A stretch of DNA of 64,000 nt from Diphasiastrum complanatum (GCA_029204225.1 CM055101.1:44516180-44580179); one strand, 5' to 3'; shown: positions 43,201 through 54,679, counted from the stretch's first letter. Notes: generated by a model not told the origin, from the letters alone. A program made the numbers and translations.

Positions 43201-44159
43201 AAACAACCGTTAGAGCTCCAGAGTTAGCGAGGTTGTTTGTAGACGGGCTATTTAAATTGTACGGTCTACCTTCCGGCATAGTCAGCGACCGGGACAGTAA
43301 GTTTACTGGAAATTTTTGGAAGGCAGTATTCCATCATCTCCATACTAAACTTAATATGAGTACCACTGACCATCCACAGACGGACGGCCAAACAGAAAGG
43401 GTAAATCAAGTGCTGGAGGATATGCTTCGTGCATACGTCAGCAAGAGGCAGACTAATTGGGAGGAGTATCTCTCAATATTAGAGTTTGCTTACAACAGTA
43501 CCAAACATTCAGCTACGGGATACAGCCCATTTATGCTGATGTACGGTTTTCAGCCACGCTCACCCACAGCTGTAGGGTTTAAACAAGAAAAAGTTGAAGC
43601 AGCCAGAAACTTTTTAGAAGACCTAAACCAGATGATAGAACATGCTAAGCGTAGCATTAGACAATCCCAGGATCGAGCCAGGCATTATGCAGATCCACAC
43701 AGACGGGATGTGCAGTTCTCCACTGGTGAGAAAGTCTACTTGAGAGTCCCAGTTGACTCTAAAACCCTCAAATCAGGAGTGTGTGCTAAGTTGTCTCCAA
43801 GGTATTGTGGTCCCTTTACCATCAGTAGGAGACTAGGCGAGGTCACCTATGAACTAGAACTCCCACACAGCAGTAAGGTTTTTCCAGTTTTTCATGTAAG
43901 TCAGTTACGAAAAGCCTTAACCAGATCAGATAATCTGGTAGGGGACAGTGTTCTAGTTCTCCCATTGGATCCTCAGCAACCTCCACATGAACCAGAGGAG
44001 ATTCTTGATAGTAGAGAGACGCAGACTCGTCAAACTCTATACCGAGAATATCTGGTTAAGTGGAATGATCAGCCTGTTGAGAATGCCACTTGGGAAAGAG
44101 GCAGCGTCCTTCGCAAGATTTTTCCAGACTTTGTCTTAGAGGACCAAGACGGTTCTTAA
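40239..44159 (+). CDS. pol: Nucleocapsid knuckle plus pol polyprotein (protease, RT, RNase H, integrase, chromodomain)
   Basis: Open, in the gag frame, from the codon after UAG to TAA 44157-44159, about 1,306 codons; there is no ATG near the start, so expression would need readthrough. Order: Lys-rich linker; [14 protein letters not shown] (CX2CX4HX4C, 40404-40445); protease [12 protein letters not shown] (Asp at 40680); RT with [12 protein letters not shown] and FLDDILVYS (Asp-Asp at 41721-41726); RNase [12 protein letters not shown] (Asp at 42165); integrase with an HHCC finger (42890-43020) and Asp 43104, Asp 43287, Glu 43395, exactly 35 residues between the last two; chromodomain [16 protein letters not shown] near 44045-44095. 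All catalytic residues seen are intact. Confidence 0.93.
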   Translation, partial: QPLSEQLPQKDFQFKKKFLKRKKEDKFKGEAPQKRPSHIQPLKPDDFEKAKQERLCFVCMGKGHTVRQCPKGPFTKKDKKDKKQVHLVQTVCFPSDSAASEIKVYHEDHEHCCQLTSAMLARPFSFGPHDLVRMHGKVGNQSVRVMVDDGATHNFINHTLVKKLKLPEVPSQHRYIVSLAKGEDKKIWETMVSKLNLGIQGYQDQINFQIMHLDRTDIVLGRDWLYSLGPSLHRNYQENTLSFQYKGREIQLRGEHDVPNSPMVCSSELCQLIGDEDHQVFLCDFQFIPEVSISSSIQQKISKLETLLSKFKDVFPEDLPHGLPPSREVDHVIDLLPCTAPVSKPPYRVSRREDEEITRQLTDYLGKGQIQTSSSPWASPVLLVKKKEGSMRLCVDYRALNKVTIKNKYPMPRADELFDQLDGAKFFSKIDLRSGYHQVRIKSEDVSKTAFRTRHGHYEFKVMPFGLTNAPATFMTLMNTVLRPYLGKFVVVFLDDILVYSKTRKEHLKHLRKVFRLLRKHKLYAKQSKCEFFVEEVAYLGHIISSDGIKMDPNKVKAILSWLRPQNILELQIFLGLAGYYRRFVKEYAQIAVPMTNLLKGKGKEFIWESAQQESFDALKTALATAPVLKVVDPNQPFVVETDASDFAVGAVLTQGGRPVAFESKKLEPAQTRYNAYEKELFSIVHALKTWRHYLYGANFEVLTDHESLRYLCNQPELRGRKARWAELMQEFDMSIRYRRGKFNTVADALSRMPMINELSFTQIRNELLESLRGKCQHDAFFSIIWNSVQNRQLQTPEPVPGAGASSSKNTAASVEDDDESEYTSSDDVEDSEPVLPKQTPVVEGQLTQGFKWKQYSIQDEYLLYRDRVCVPNSEDYRQQVLYECHDNPSAGHPGIQKTYELLRRQFFWPSMKKDVHQYVTSCQKCQVNKAERLKAGGLLHPLEIPAGKWESISMDFIVGLPKTQKGNDAIWVTVDRLTKMAHFIPTKTTVRAPELARLFVDGLFKLYGLPSGIVSDRDSKFTGNFWKAVFHHLHTKLNMSTTDHPQTDGQTERVNQVLEDMLRAYVSKRQTNWEEYLSILEFAYNSTKHSATGYSPFMLMYGFQPRSPTAVGFKQEKVEAARNFLEDLNQMIEHAKRSIRQSQDRARHYADPHRRDVQFSTGEKVYLRVPVDSKTLKSGVCAKLSPRYCGPFTISRRLGEVTYELELPHSSKVFPVFHVSQLRKALTRSDNLVGDSVLVLPLDPQQPPHEPEEILDSRETQTRQTLYREYLVKWNDQPVENATWERGSVLRKIFPDFVLEDQDGS

Positions 44160-44170
44160 GGGGGAGGGAG
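44159..44170 (+). promoter_or_regulatory. Polypurine tract, chromovirus copy 2
   Basis: AGGGGGAGGGAG directly before the 3' LTR, overlapping the last base of the pol stop codon. It would prime plus-strand DNA synthesis. Confidence 0.9.
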
Positions 44171-44528
44171 TGTTACGAGCTCGTAACCAGTGCCGAACCC
44201 TAGGGAACACAGATAGGTCAGATACCACAGTCAGGGTCGTGTCCAGTGTACATGACCAACAGGGCAAGACAGTGTGAGTAGTGTGCCCCAGCACGGTCCA
44301 TAGCCATGGCGGGCCTAACACAGCCTAGGGACCCTGTCAGCAGGATAGGGCCCCCAGTTGGGTCCCGACGTGCAGTCGACCACGTCAGTTCCACGTGGCC
44401 GACACTTGGCAGTAGCATGCTACCAGTCCTCACACTGGGCTAGGAGGGGCTTACTCTATATCAGGGAGTAGGCAAGGTTGGGTGGATCAGTTAGTGTTTG
44501 CCCTACTGTGGTGTTAGGATCTATTACA
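44171..44528 (+). repeat. 3' LTR of chromovirus copy 2
   Basis: 358 bp, same sequence as the 5' LTR by direct comparison. The palindrome is at 44172-44187. Followed by the GTAGC target copy. Confidence 0.97.
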
Positions 44529-44533
44529 GTAGC

Positions 44534-45600
44534 GATGAGGGACGTGTGTGTTTGCCTTTATGGGCCCTTTATGGGCCTTCGATGGAAAAGCTAGAGAAGC
44601 AGCGGTATGAAGAGAGATGCTAAGGAAAGCTGCTTGAGTCTCGAGTGTACTATCATGCGGAAACGAATGGAGTAGGAAGGTAAGAAATTCCTGGTAGACT
44701 GGTGCATATAGAGAGCTGAATGTATACTTGGGTGCACGGGTAAGCAAAGGATGTGAGGATAACTGAGGAGGTGGGAGGCGGCCGATAGCGAAGGAGAGAA
44801 AGGAGTGATCAGAGAGAGTGGTGGGGGAGATGTGAAAATCAGAGATGAGAGGTATGGAGGATGGTGATCCCATGAGATAGTCCACAACACTATGTCCGCC
44901 ACTGTGAGGATGACAAGTATACCTGTCGGAATCTGGCCAGCAAGTTAGGCCATTGTAAATGGCTAACTCATGTGCCTCTCCAACCTGCAATAAATGCTCA
45001 CCATAGGGGGTAATAGGTCCCAAGCTGTCCTCTGAAACCCTGGTAACTCCCATCTCGTTGCTATCGAGAGCATGAATGCGGAGCTGGTTGGTGATGTCAT
45101 AAAACTCTGACTGTCGTGAGGAGGTTCGAGCATTAAAATCCCCAGTGAGAAAAATATGCCCTCGCTCTGCGAATCTGATAATATCAGGTGACAAATCAAG
45201 GTATGGTGAACCTGTGCCCTCTGCAAAGGATGAAGACTTTAGAGGAAAGTAACAAGCCGACACAAAGAGGTCCCTGTCCAAACCAATGTCCTGTCCACAA
45301 CAATACGAATCCAGATATAGCGTGCATGCTCGTCGTGTCTGATGAACTCGATGCTCGGGTGAAGAGACTCTCTGTATAGGCATGCAACCGGATCCACGAC
45401 CACTAGCTGATCTAGTCTCAAGCCTGAATACGGAATCCCATCTGTATCCTGGAAAAATAGGTAATCCTCTCTCCGGACTCTCGTGAGTCTCCATAAAAAA
45501 CAATAAATCTCTGCTAGTGATGAAATCAATCAAGTCGCCAGCTATGGAAGATGAGTGTATACCATCGTAGTTCCATACTCCAATCCGGAGATGGTGTAGA
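44534..45600 (-). pseudogene. LINE A endonuclease
   Basis: A frame from 45533 to 44514 reads IDFITSRDLLFFMETHESPE (catalytic Glu), AERGHIFLTGDFNARTSSRQ (Asp/Asn), HPHSGGHSVVDYLMGSPSS and ISDFHISPTTLSDHSFLSF (closing Asp-His). These are all AP-endonuclease motifs in order. Upstream, GVWNYDGIHSSS lies near 45565 in another frame. The coding sequence runs straight into the LTR element at 44528. Confidence 0.9.
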
Positions 45601-45641
45601 TTGGGCCCTGGGGCACTCCCGAACTTGGGGACCCCAAATAC

Positions 45642-46818
45642 CTAGCTCTGGGAGCTGCTTGGAGGGCTATCAAGAAAGCGCACTCGTCCATCGCAATAGA
45701 TGACTCGCCTGCCAGACTCACGGGCTACCTGAAAGGGCTTACGCCTCTCCTCCACTTGGATATGTGTGAGGTCGTCGTCCATGTAGATAGTGGTACCACG
45801 TAGCTTAGCTCTGCACTCACTCTCTAGAGAGGTGAAACGGATAATGAGTGTGGCTGCATCTCTAGTGGTCCTCCATGCGGTATCTAGCCCATCTGTCCTG
45901 TGCCCGAGAGTGGTGTCGAGAAAGCGTTTGGCTTCAGCCAAGGCATCCTGTGTATCCGGGATCCCACAAACTCTAATGTTATGGGCTTTTTGATCTCGAG
46001 ATTTCTCTTCCGATATGGTGGCTGAGATAACCGAGGAGATAGGTGCACTTGGTTTGGTGCCCTTTTTCAAAACGGGTGCCCAAGAGAGAGGGCCTCTTCT
46101 TGATGTTTCTCAATCTTGGTTTTTAGCTCCCGTAACGTATTGGTGGTGGACTCCGAGACAGCCTGCTTGGTCCCGATGGATTGTTTGAGTGATGCAACTT
46201 TGGACTGCAACACATTCGTTTCATTGATCAGAGAGGTAATCGTTCCTTTCAGTTGTGAGATTTCTTGCCACAATATATGGAAATGTGCCTTGATTTGGTC
46301 AATCTGCCAAGAGGAAAAAAGTTCAGTGGATTTAGAGGGCGTATATGGGATGTTTACTGTAGGTTGTGGTGCCGTGAGGAAGGAGGAGATAGCACTGATC
46401 GGCGTAGGGAGGATGGGCTCAGAAAATGAGAGAGGGACCGAACTGGCATGGAGCGAGCGGAGCAGACGCCGGTACAGCTGCAGATTCAGCCGCAGGTACA
46501 ATCATAGGTACAGCCGTAGAAATAGCAGCTGCCGCAGGCAGGTACGGTAGGTATAGCCGCAGCAGGTACAACAGCTGCCACGCAGGCAGACTGCTCTGTC
46601 TGCGTGGCAGGGAGGGGCGCCACCTTAGCAGGGGGCGCCACATCAGCAGGCAGTGCTGCCCTATTAGGGTTAGCGAAGGAGCTGCTGGGGTTGTTGGTCG
46701 CGATTAGGGTTAGGGCAGTTAGGGCATCGCTGGTGGCTGGGGCAGCGGTGGGGGGAGGTGAGGTGGCAGCAGGGGAGCGATTTGACTTGCGGGCTAGGTT
46801 GGCGCGAGGAGGAGCCAT
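45642..46818 (-). pseudogene. LINE A ORF1
   Basis: It starts MAPPRANLARKSNRSPA at 46818, with an Ala/Pro-rich N-terminus that includes GCAGGTAC-type DNA repeats (46470-46590). After a frame change comes a coiled coil with INETNVLQSKVASLKQSIG and NTLRELKTKIEKHQEE (46300-46080). After another shift come DQKAHNIRVCGIPDTQDAL, LDTAWRTTRDAATLIIRFTS and TTIYMDDDLTHIQVEERRK (46070-45642). The last part matches the RRM plus C-terminal domain plan of L1 ORF1 proteins; no CCHC knuckle is visible. Two frameshifts make it a pseudogene. Confidence 0.85.
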
Positions 46819-46837
46819 GGAGGCTGGCCGCGAGAGA

Positions 46838-47506
46838 GAATTAGAATTAGAATTATTATATTAATCTCTGTCAAGTACCCGAGGGCACATAAGACAAGTA
46901 GAAAATACATCAAAAAAGAAGGAACATTGTCCACGTAGGACTTATTCCTAACAGCTAAACCAGCACTAGAAAACAGAGAGAAAAACAAAGCTTAACCTCC
47001 AGCTCTGTTGAGGATACAATATCAGTAGCTTAACCACCAGCTACACAGAGGGAAAGAGAAAACTGAAATAAGTTAGCTAACTAGCTAAGTGGATATAAAA
47101 AATTGCGTGATATGGTGAGAAGCAGGTGTTGGCCTCCGGTGAAGAACCTTGGGCCTGGAGGAGCGAAGAGGATGCTGGAGCTTCGGTCGTCATACTGGAA
47201 TGTCTATCTCACTCTCAGAAGTCTCATCTCTATCCCTCTTCTGGAAAAAGTGCGTAATGTGGGACTGGCTATGATCCACATCAGACACATCCAATAAAAA
47301 GGAAGATCTCAGAGTAAACATCTCTCGCAATAATAAACCAACACATCTCGCATCTTAGAAGGCAAGGAAAGAAGCAAGTAGAGTATCTCTGTATAAGCAA
47401 TGGTATCTGCCTCTGATCTCATAGTAGGCTGGACATCGGAAAATAAAATGGAACTCATCCTCAATCTCCTGTAAAGAGCAGCACTGACAAATCCGAATCT
47501 AGCCAA
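46838..47506 (-). mobile_element. LINE B: 3' part with zinc knuckle and tail
   Basis: The minus strand from 47506 reads IRICQCCSLQEIEDEFHFIF and YYEIRGRYHCLYRDTL, the zinc knuckle region. It then runs into a 3'UTR with hairpin GTGCC-CTCG-GGTAC (46875-46888) and ends ATTAATATAATAATTC(TAATTC)n at about 46838, touching the 5' end of LINE A. The 5' side breaks at about 47506 against the gypsy gag relic. Confidence 0.8.
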
Positions 47507-47509
47507 GAT

Positions 47510-48880
47510 TTTCAGAGATTGGATGCAATATGTTCTAAGGTGGATGCTATGGAACTTGTTCTACAACAAATTCTACATCAACTGAAGGCTAATTACTTCC
47601 CATAGGAACTAGGAAGGGTCAGTGCTACGGCCGTGGAAGCTAAAAGGACATTGTCAATGGCCCATGAAGCTGAACTGGGGTTTTGATAGAGAAAGCTACC
47701 TGCTATCAACGATCTTAAAGCCCCAAAGTTCACAGGAGTAGTATCTATGAGGACTACATATGCCGTTGAGAATTGGTTGTAAAAATGGGAGAAAGCATTC
47801 CAAATGTGTGGCATAGACGATGAAACTGAGGTGATTGCTGAACCCAAGGCATTCCGACAAATGTTTACGCAAAATTGGGTGCCTTTGGATGAAAATAATA
47901 GAGTCATGCAACAATGGACTCATTTGAAGCAGGGTAACTTGAGTGTGCAGGATTATGGAGACAGGTACCAAGAGGCTTTGTTACGCATTCCTTAGGAAGT
48001 TCCTATGTACATGCAAGTGTTTGACTTTGTGGAGGGATTTCGAGAGAGTATTCGCCCTTTCGTGTGGAAGGAGCAATCTCATGATTTGCGGGGAGCCATA
48101 CAGACGACTTTGTATTAGGAAGATGGAGAAAGAGGCTAGGATCCTGCTGCGGTAGCTACTACAGGTGGTCAGCAACCTTGGGGACGCAAGGACAAATGGA
48201 ACAAGAACAAAAGGTTTGAAGGTCAAACCAGTCAAATGGCAAGCTCGGGGTGACGAAAACGGAAAGGGTGCAGGGGCCCCCAAAGGCAAAGAGTTGTATG
48301 GGCAGCCCAATGCCCAAAAGGGTTAATGCTATCACCTCAGGACCAAGAACGTGCAAAGAGGGAGAACCTCTGTTTTGGATGTTTGGGAAGCATATGCGGA
48401 AAGAATGTCCACGGAACTTGATGCCTGCCACATACGTTTTTCAGGTGGACCGGATGAACCAAGGCGATAACCCAACAATGGAAGAGATTGAACAGGAAGC
48501 CAATCCAGATGTTCCACGCTTCATGAATGTTTCGGTGGTCAGGAGAGTGGACACGGCTGCACCATCGCTTTTGTCAAAGTCGGCTCGCGAAGGGTATCAA
48601 TTTTTTAACACTTCTCTTATTGTTATGTGAGGACAACTATGTCGTAGATATGTTCAGGTTCTATTTGACATTGGGTCCTCTCATAATGTGAAAGGGTATA
48701 GAGATTTGGGATAAGTGGGTTGTTGGCATTCACTAACTGTACAAAGTTACACAAAAGAGTTGGATTTTGAGATAACACGGCTTGCGCAGTTTGATGTGGT
48801 GTTGGGCATTTGTTGGTACACGATACAGAAGCCACACATAGCTTGGGATACTCATGTGTATGAGTTCCAGTTTGATGGTG
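47510..48880 (+). pseudogene. Gypsy gag/protease relic
   Basis: Plus strand: AFRQMFTQNWVPLDENNRVM and QQWTHLKQGNLSVQDYGDRY (gag fold), stop, then VFDFVEGFRESIRPFVWKE. A frame-shifted zinc knuckle ends GKHMRKECP (48385-48412). RRYVQVLFDIGSSHNV near 48645 is a protease active site with DIG for DTG, and FDVVLGICWY near 48795 continues the protease. There are several stops and shifts. No LTRs were found. Confidence 0.75.
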
Positions 48881-48889
48881 TGATGCGTT

Positions 48890-49280
48890 CCCTTTGTGCA
48901 GCCTGGGACCTACTCGGGGGAGAAGAAGGAGAACGAGCCGGAAGTCGTAGAGGATTGGCTCGTAAAGTGGGGCAGTTATTTCAATCTTCACGGTATTCCT
49001 GAGGAGAAGAAGATCAAGAGTGTTGTTTTATTTCTTTGTGGCAAGGTGTTGTCGTGGTGGTATGATCTGACCGTCAAGGCCACTACCTGGGATGCATTCA
49101 CGGAAGTCTTCAAGAAAGCCTTCGTCATTGCGGATGACGTCGACTATTACCAAAAGTTTGTGAACTGCAAGATGGAGAATAAGAGTTTAGATTCTTATAT
49201 CCAGGAATTCGTGGATCTCTGGAATCGTAGGAACAAATTTGATCGAATTAACATTTATAGAAGTGTCCTATAATTGAGTT
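48890..49280 (+). pseudogene. Second gypsy gag relic
   Basis: An open frame to TAA at 49271-49273 contains VEDWLVKWGSYFNLHGIP, FLCGKVLSWWYDLTVKATTW and DAFTEVFKKAFVIADDV, a retrotransposon gag fold. Because it follows a protease segment of another gag it must come from a different insertion or a rearrangement. Confidence 0.75.
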
Positions 49281-50529
49281 TTGAAATTGATCGGCATAAT
49301 ATTAGTCGTGCAATTTAGTAAGAATACCTACGTGAGGGTTTTTAGTAGATAAATGCATAACATTTTGGGATAATTCAATAAAATCACACTTTTGCTGAAT
49401 TTCGGTACTGCATGTTGATGCATCTTACAGTCTAATTAGGTCCTGAATGCGACATGCCAAATAACATGGTTAAACCCTATAGGGTCGAGCTAGTTATTTA
49501 CTACAGCCATTAGCAGACCATTGAAGTTCGCTTTTAGTTTCCCAAAAAAAAGAGAAAGAAAACTAGATGGTAACTTAGCACCAACCATTTTAAAACTGAA
49601 AAAGTGCCCTCCGTTTTTTCGGCCTGAAAGCAGATTTGCACCATTAAATCAGCTGCGTGCAGCTAAAGTAGAAAGGGTTGGCCAAGATCTATGTTTAGGC
49701 TTCAAGTCCTGCCCTACCTCTGTTACAGAAGTATCACCCTGCAAGTGATGCAGATATGTTAGTGATGGATACCACCGATGCAGAACAGAGACTCTGTGAG
49801 GGCAGAATCTGCTAGGAGGCCCCCTACTGTGTTATCATTCTGTCTGTTTCTTTCCCTGTACTCAGTATATGGATTTATAACTTGCTGGTGATGAATCCAG
49901 GAAAGAAAAATTTCTTTCCCTTTCCATCTCTTTTCCATAAGCTCTCTCAATTTCGTTTATTTTTTTTCCCCGTCCCGACGTTATGAAAGTGTCCAATTAC
50001 ACTCTCCATAACTGTTATAGTCTTCACAAATTCTCTCTGATATATGTGCTTACAGAGACAAGTTCTTCCCATAAGAACTCAGAACACTACCTCTGAAAGA
50101 ATTGAGATGAATAGGCTGCAACTATTTTTAATGCAGCTAACCCAGAAAACACCTTATCTATCAATAAGTTACAGCAAGATTGTCTTTGAAAGCATGCAAC
50201 ACTTCCACTCTCAAATTTGCAAAGACAATTCATACTTAAGAGACCAGAAGTTTCTGAACATAAATTCCAGCAAATCACTACTTTCAAAAGGAGTAGATTT
50301 TTGGCTTTCCGCTAGCAAGCACAAACAAGTCTCCTGTTTAGAATGAAAGCTTCAGCAAAAGAGGCCATACTTTTGTTAAAAGTAACAATGATGGCCCACG
50401 TTCAGGCCAAAACTATGCCTTCCATTCAAACAGAATTTCAAGAGCTTTCACACGCTAAGATCTCAAACCAGCCAAGTTTGGATGCCATATGGAATGCTGT
50501 ATAGGTTGATGATGTGAAATATGCTGCAC
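49281..50529. other. No recognisable gene
   Basis: AT-rich, mixed sequence without a motif I can name. Short open frames on both strands look like chance. Confidence 0.4.
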
Positions 50530-51570
50530 TCTCAGCCTTCGATCTCAATTTCTGAAAGGAATAAGAAAATCATCGTTCGAGTCAGCCTCAAAATCCCTAG
50601 TCCGCCTTCTAGAGAAATGGGATGTAATCAATCGCTGAAGGCTGGAGTGAGTGTGTAGAGTAAGTACCATCATGTAACACATCTCTGATCCTCATCAATC
50701 AAAGATTGTGAAGTAGCTGGATGATCCCTAAATAAACAATATATCTCCTACTGATCTCCTAATAGAGTGGGCAGGTAAAAATTAAATGTTCTTTTTTTTA
50801 CTTCTCCGATGGAGCAAACTAGGCATATCCTGTTTTCATGGTCAACACTCTGAAACCTACCAACTTCCACCTAAAGATGGTACGAAGAGGTCCAAGAGAT
50901 AACGCACAATCAAGATATAGTGCACGAATCAGAAACTTCCATAGGGTCATGCATAAAAGGCTTGATCTGTAAAAATCCACCTTGACCCCAAGTGATCCAA
51001 ACCAAGCCATATGTGCATATGATCTATAAATAAACAACCTAATAAATGAGTGAGTACCCTTTGGCAACTGTAAGATAGAAATTCCATTCAGGCCTAACAA
51101 CCTAATTGCCTAAAAATATATGACCCCTCATCATGAAGATCGCATAAAGCTCTGAGTGCAATATAAGGATATCTAGAACCATCTGATATATCTAAGTCTC
51201 TGATGCGCTGTAGGTAAAGAATGACCCTAAAAATAGCTTCCACCTTCAGAGGGTGTACTGCATGCAAACTCTGCCAAAGCTATATGATGAGGAATTGAAC
51301 TCTTTCCACTTCTAAGCCTAGATAACATGACGACCTGGAGACGCATGTATGGCACAATCCGAATGGAAAGTCTTGTACACCAAACCTCAGCTACATAAAG
51401 AACCGTGGGTGTGACCAATGTATCAAATAATAGGCATTTATTGTTAGCATCTCTGATATGTCTCCGGAAAAGTAGTCTCAATACTAGGGAGGCCTTACCC
51501 TTCCCAAGTCTACCTGTGGGAACGTGTCTCATACTAAAAATAGTTCCCATAGAAAGAATACCAGGGTACA
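50530..51570 (-). mobile_element. LINE I: decayed RT thumb to C-terminal region
   Basis: Minus strand: GTIFSMRHVPTGRLGKGKAS, LFDTLVTPTVLYVAEVWCT and KSSIPHHIALAEFA, then GISILQLPKGTHSFIRLFIY and RSYAHMAWFGSLGVKVDFYR. These align to LINE F 16590-17220. The zinc knuckle is barely traceable near 50780-50830 and the 3'UTR is not recognised. Confidence 0.75.
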
Positions 51571-53426
51571 GAAAGAGCTACAAAAAATTGATGAACAATC
51601 GTTTAGTAAGAGACTACTACAATTATTGTTTGAAATTGTACAAGCTTTCATTCATTTATAGCCGCAAGTAATTTTGAAGAGTGGCTAACTGATTTTGGTG
51701 TCCAATTAAGCCAACTTTATGTTGAAGCTTACATCTAGTACTCGCAAATACATTATGCTATGCATGAGCTAAACTTAATGGAAATTATTTTTTTCTAGAG
51801 GTTGAGAAAATTGAATACATAACTTGGTGAGTTGTGAAATGAAAACTTTGCCCAAAAAAGTAAGAAACAATGGCAATTAAATCTTTTGTGCATGTTTGTG
51901 ATATTTGGTTTATGCTATTTGTTCCATTGCCGATAGTTGCTTTGGCGGAAAGGTGGCAACAAAAGTAGTCAACATTTGATCCACTCAATATGGGCTAATT
52001 TTCAAACTACCAAAGGAAATGTAAGATGCTTATATGCCAGCTTTCAATTTTCTAATACTTCCCAAGCTAGTGCTTGCAAATACTTGGTTTCATGTATGGG
52101 TGACATAATGTGGCAGATTTGTTGCAAGTATAAGTCTATCAAAATTGAGTTTCATCACCTGAATTTGTTGTTAAGCATACAGATGTATGGGTAATGTTTG
52201 CCTCAATACAAAGTTGTATTCAAGTGCTAAACAAAAGTTTTCAATACAAAGGTGCCTTCAATCATTCTAAAGAATGACACTCAATTGCGTCCAGGCGCAC
52301 GTCCGGGGTGGGCGCAGATTTTTATTTTTTTTAGTCTATTTTTTAGTGAAAAAAAAAATTGGACGCGCCCGGCCTGGACGTGCATGTCTGAAATTTTAAT
52401 CTTACATTTTCCATGCTAATTTTAGGTTGGAAGTTTAGTTGAGCTTTCTAAGAAATGACTTTACTAGTTACTTCTATTTGATAGGTCTACTATGTACTTA
52501 AAGCTAGCCCCTATGCAAACCACAACAAACTTGCATCGTGTGGCACTATGCACTTTGACCATAGACATATCTTGGTATCACTGATCAGGTAATCACTACT
52601 AGTTTCAAAAAAATTTCAAAGAGCTCTTCAAACTTCAGTCTTCTTGAATTATAACTTATAACACTAAGCATTAAAGCCACTGAGCACTTAGCATCTATGA
52701 TTCAAGAATCAATAGTCAAGGGAGAAGACCCAATCTATTACAGTCTACAGCATTGTAATTACATTATGACAATGAAGTTTGCACCCTAAAACTTGAACCT
52801 GCACTTATTTTTGCTATAAACAAAAGGCCAAGCATAAAACCAACATAGAAACAAAGGGAATCTGACTCTAAGGTTCAATCCCTAAGAGATCGACTCAAAC
52901 TATTTTGGATTGGTTGAATTGGCTGATTTGAACCCCCAATTCAAATCAACCTCTGAAACATTGATATGCAATGAAATCTACAAAAGTATAAGGGGCTCTT
53001 TGTCGAGAGAGCCACATGTTAGGACTTAAGTCACATGAGAACATGTTAAGCCTGAATCTTTCATGTAAAATCTTATCCAATGTACAAAGTTCAAACCACT
53101 ACAATCAAAAACACATCACTAGATAACTATTCGTGCCCGAGGTCCGCTTCCTTAGGATTAAATAAATATGTCAAAATTGTATCAGTATGATAAGATTGAA
53201 CAAAATTGTAATCACACCATCATCCATGTACAATGTACATGATATTATACCAAAATTCAAATACGAATGTAGTTCCAACTTCCATCATCAATGATATTGC
53301 AACTTAAATGAATATATTTGTCACACTAGGAGGGCCACATAAATGTTAGATGTTAGAACGTCAAACCTTGAATCTAGGTGTCTAATGCAATGATGACACT
53401 GCTATCCAGATTCTACCCAATGTAGC
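51571..53426. other. No gene; imperfect GC-rich hairpin inside
   Basis: AT-rich, with one striking GC-rich imperfect inverted repeat at about 52293-52388 whose arms (GCGCACGTCC..., ...GGACGTGCAT) flank T- and A-tracts. Nothing else assigned. Confidence 0.45.
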
Positions 53427-53945
53427 TGTCATGCCCACGACTGGTCTCGAGAGTAGCGTGTCCACGCTAGAGATCAGTAGACCAACAACCCGTAAGCTAT
53501 TTATGATTATAAGGGGTCTGGGGCCCTTATGTGCATATGGTCATAAATAATGGTTGTAAGCCTAAACTCATGATGGTGGATTTATATGGGTCTATCAGTG
53601 AGTCATTGAGGAATTGGATGACGTGGCCCAAATAGGCTGCAGAGGTGTCACAATGCACTACTAGTGGTGCATGGGCCTTGGAGGGTATAAGTATACCTAT
53701 TGGGCTCTCATTAGTGTATCTTTGATTGTGAGACTAGTAGTCGTATGCTGCTGGTGTGATGCCTCATTCCTCTTTGAGATGATCCATAGCTTGGTGGCTA
53801 TATCCGTTTGATCTAGGTTTGGTTGGGTTGGTGTGTCCACCATCCGATTTCCTTGTGTTGCTTTGTTATGGCTTGCTTGGCTAGTGATCCTTGGTGGAGG
53901 TCTTTATAGTAGCAGTCTCTATGTGTCATCCATGATCCTAACGTA
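53427..53945 (+). repeat. Probable LTR remnant (gypsy type)
   Basis: It begins TGTCATGCCCACGAC and includes a TATA-like GGGTATAAGTATACC near 53686. Downstream, in the same orientation, lies gypsy pol sequence. No second copy or primer site was seen, so this rests on layout and composition only. Confidence 0.35.
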
Positions 53946-53974
53946 GCCTCCTAGCCCGCGGAAGCTCTCATGCA

Positions 53975-54240
53975 ACCATAGTGGGCTTATGCAAGAATTT
54001 GATCATGAAATGTGATATGTTAAAGGCAGCTCTAACCATAGTGGGCTTATGCAAGAATTTGATCATGAAATGCGATATGCTAAAGGCAGCTCTAACCAAG
54101 TTGCTAATGCTCTTAGTCGGTCGGATTGGTGAATTAAATGAACTTTCATTCACCCAGATTTCTACATATCTATATCTTTCATTGAGAGGAAAGTATGAAA
54201 ATGATTCTCATTTTGGTTAAGTATGGAAGTTGGTAAAGAC
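53975..54240 (+). pseudogene. Gypsy RNase H end with an internal 60-bp tandem duplication
   Basis: GLMQEFDHEMRYAKGSSNQ then VANALSRSD matches [27 protein letters not shown] of chromovirus copy 2 (near 42420-42500). It is followed by [20 protein letters not shown]. The segment encoding GLMQEFDHEM...KAAL is repeated: 60-bp units about 53978-54037 and 54038-54097, differing at two positions. Confidence 0.8.
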
Positions 54241-54419
54241 TGGAATGATTTAGAATGGAATTGAGATGGACTCATAGGGATCTTTGTTAAGAAGAGAATT
54301 GTAGAACAATTTGCCATTTGAAATGGGTTACTATTTCGAAATGGGAAAGTTTGTGTACCAGGGGATGATGAGATTAGGAAGAGAATTCCTTTTGATGTAC
54401 CTATGGAGGTCATCCATGT

Positions 54420-54670
54420 ATACACAGGACTTTAGACTTGGTTAGAAGAGAGTTTTATTGGCCAAATCTCAAGCCATACGTATGGGAGTCTTATGTGGTT
54501 AAGTGCAAACTCCGTCAGCTAGCCAAAGCAAAACGCTTAAAGGCTGGAGGGTTGTTACATCCCTTAGATAATCCTCAGAAGAGATGGGAAAGTACATTTA
54601 TGGATTTTGTAGTTGGAGTTTCTAAGACCCAACGACAAAATGATTCTATTTGGGTTGTAGTGGACAAGTG
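54420..54670 (+). pseudogene. Gypsy integrase relic
   Basis: [38 protein letters not shown] and WESTFMDFVVGVSKTQ align with the finger and first-Asp region of the chromovirus copy 2 integrase. The second Cys of the HHCC finger is replaced (KCKLRQ for KCQKCQ-like). It ends at TGA 54669-54671. Confidence 0.8.
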
Positions 54671-54679
54671 AGCTTGGTG

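Larger units (their letters stand above)
38304..44528 (+). mobile_element. Ty3/gypsy chromovirus copy 2, near intact
   Basis: 6,225 bp with target duplication GTAGC on both sides (38299-38303, 44529-44533), inserted antisense into LINE A. The two 358-bp LTRs are identical by eye over their full length, so insertion is recent. It has the primer site, gag, protease, RT, RNase H, integrase with DD35E, chromodomain and a purine tract. The only interruption of the whole gag-pol frame is one UAG at 40236-40238. It is the likely closest relative of copy 1. Confidence 0.97.
35638..46835 (-). mobile_element. LINE A: near full-length LINE, split by chromovirus copy 2
   Basis: Minus-strand order: ORF1 (46818-45642), endonuclease (about 45560-44600), linker up to 44534, LTR element, linker and RT (38303-37000), C-terminal region, zinc knuckle (about 36180-36250), acidic tail, 3'UTR with hairpin (35721-35734), AATAAA and TC tail. 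The 5' end directly touches the tail of LINE B at about 46838. Several frameshifts disable it. Confidence 0.9.
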
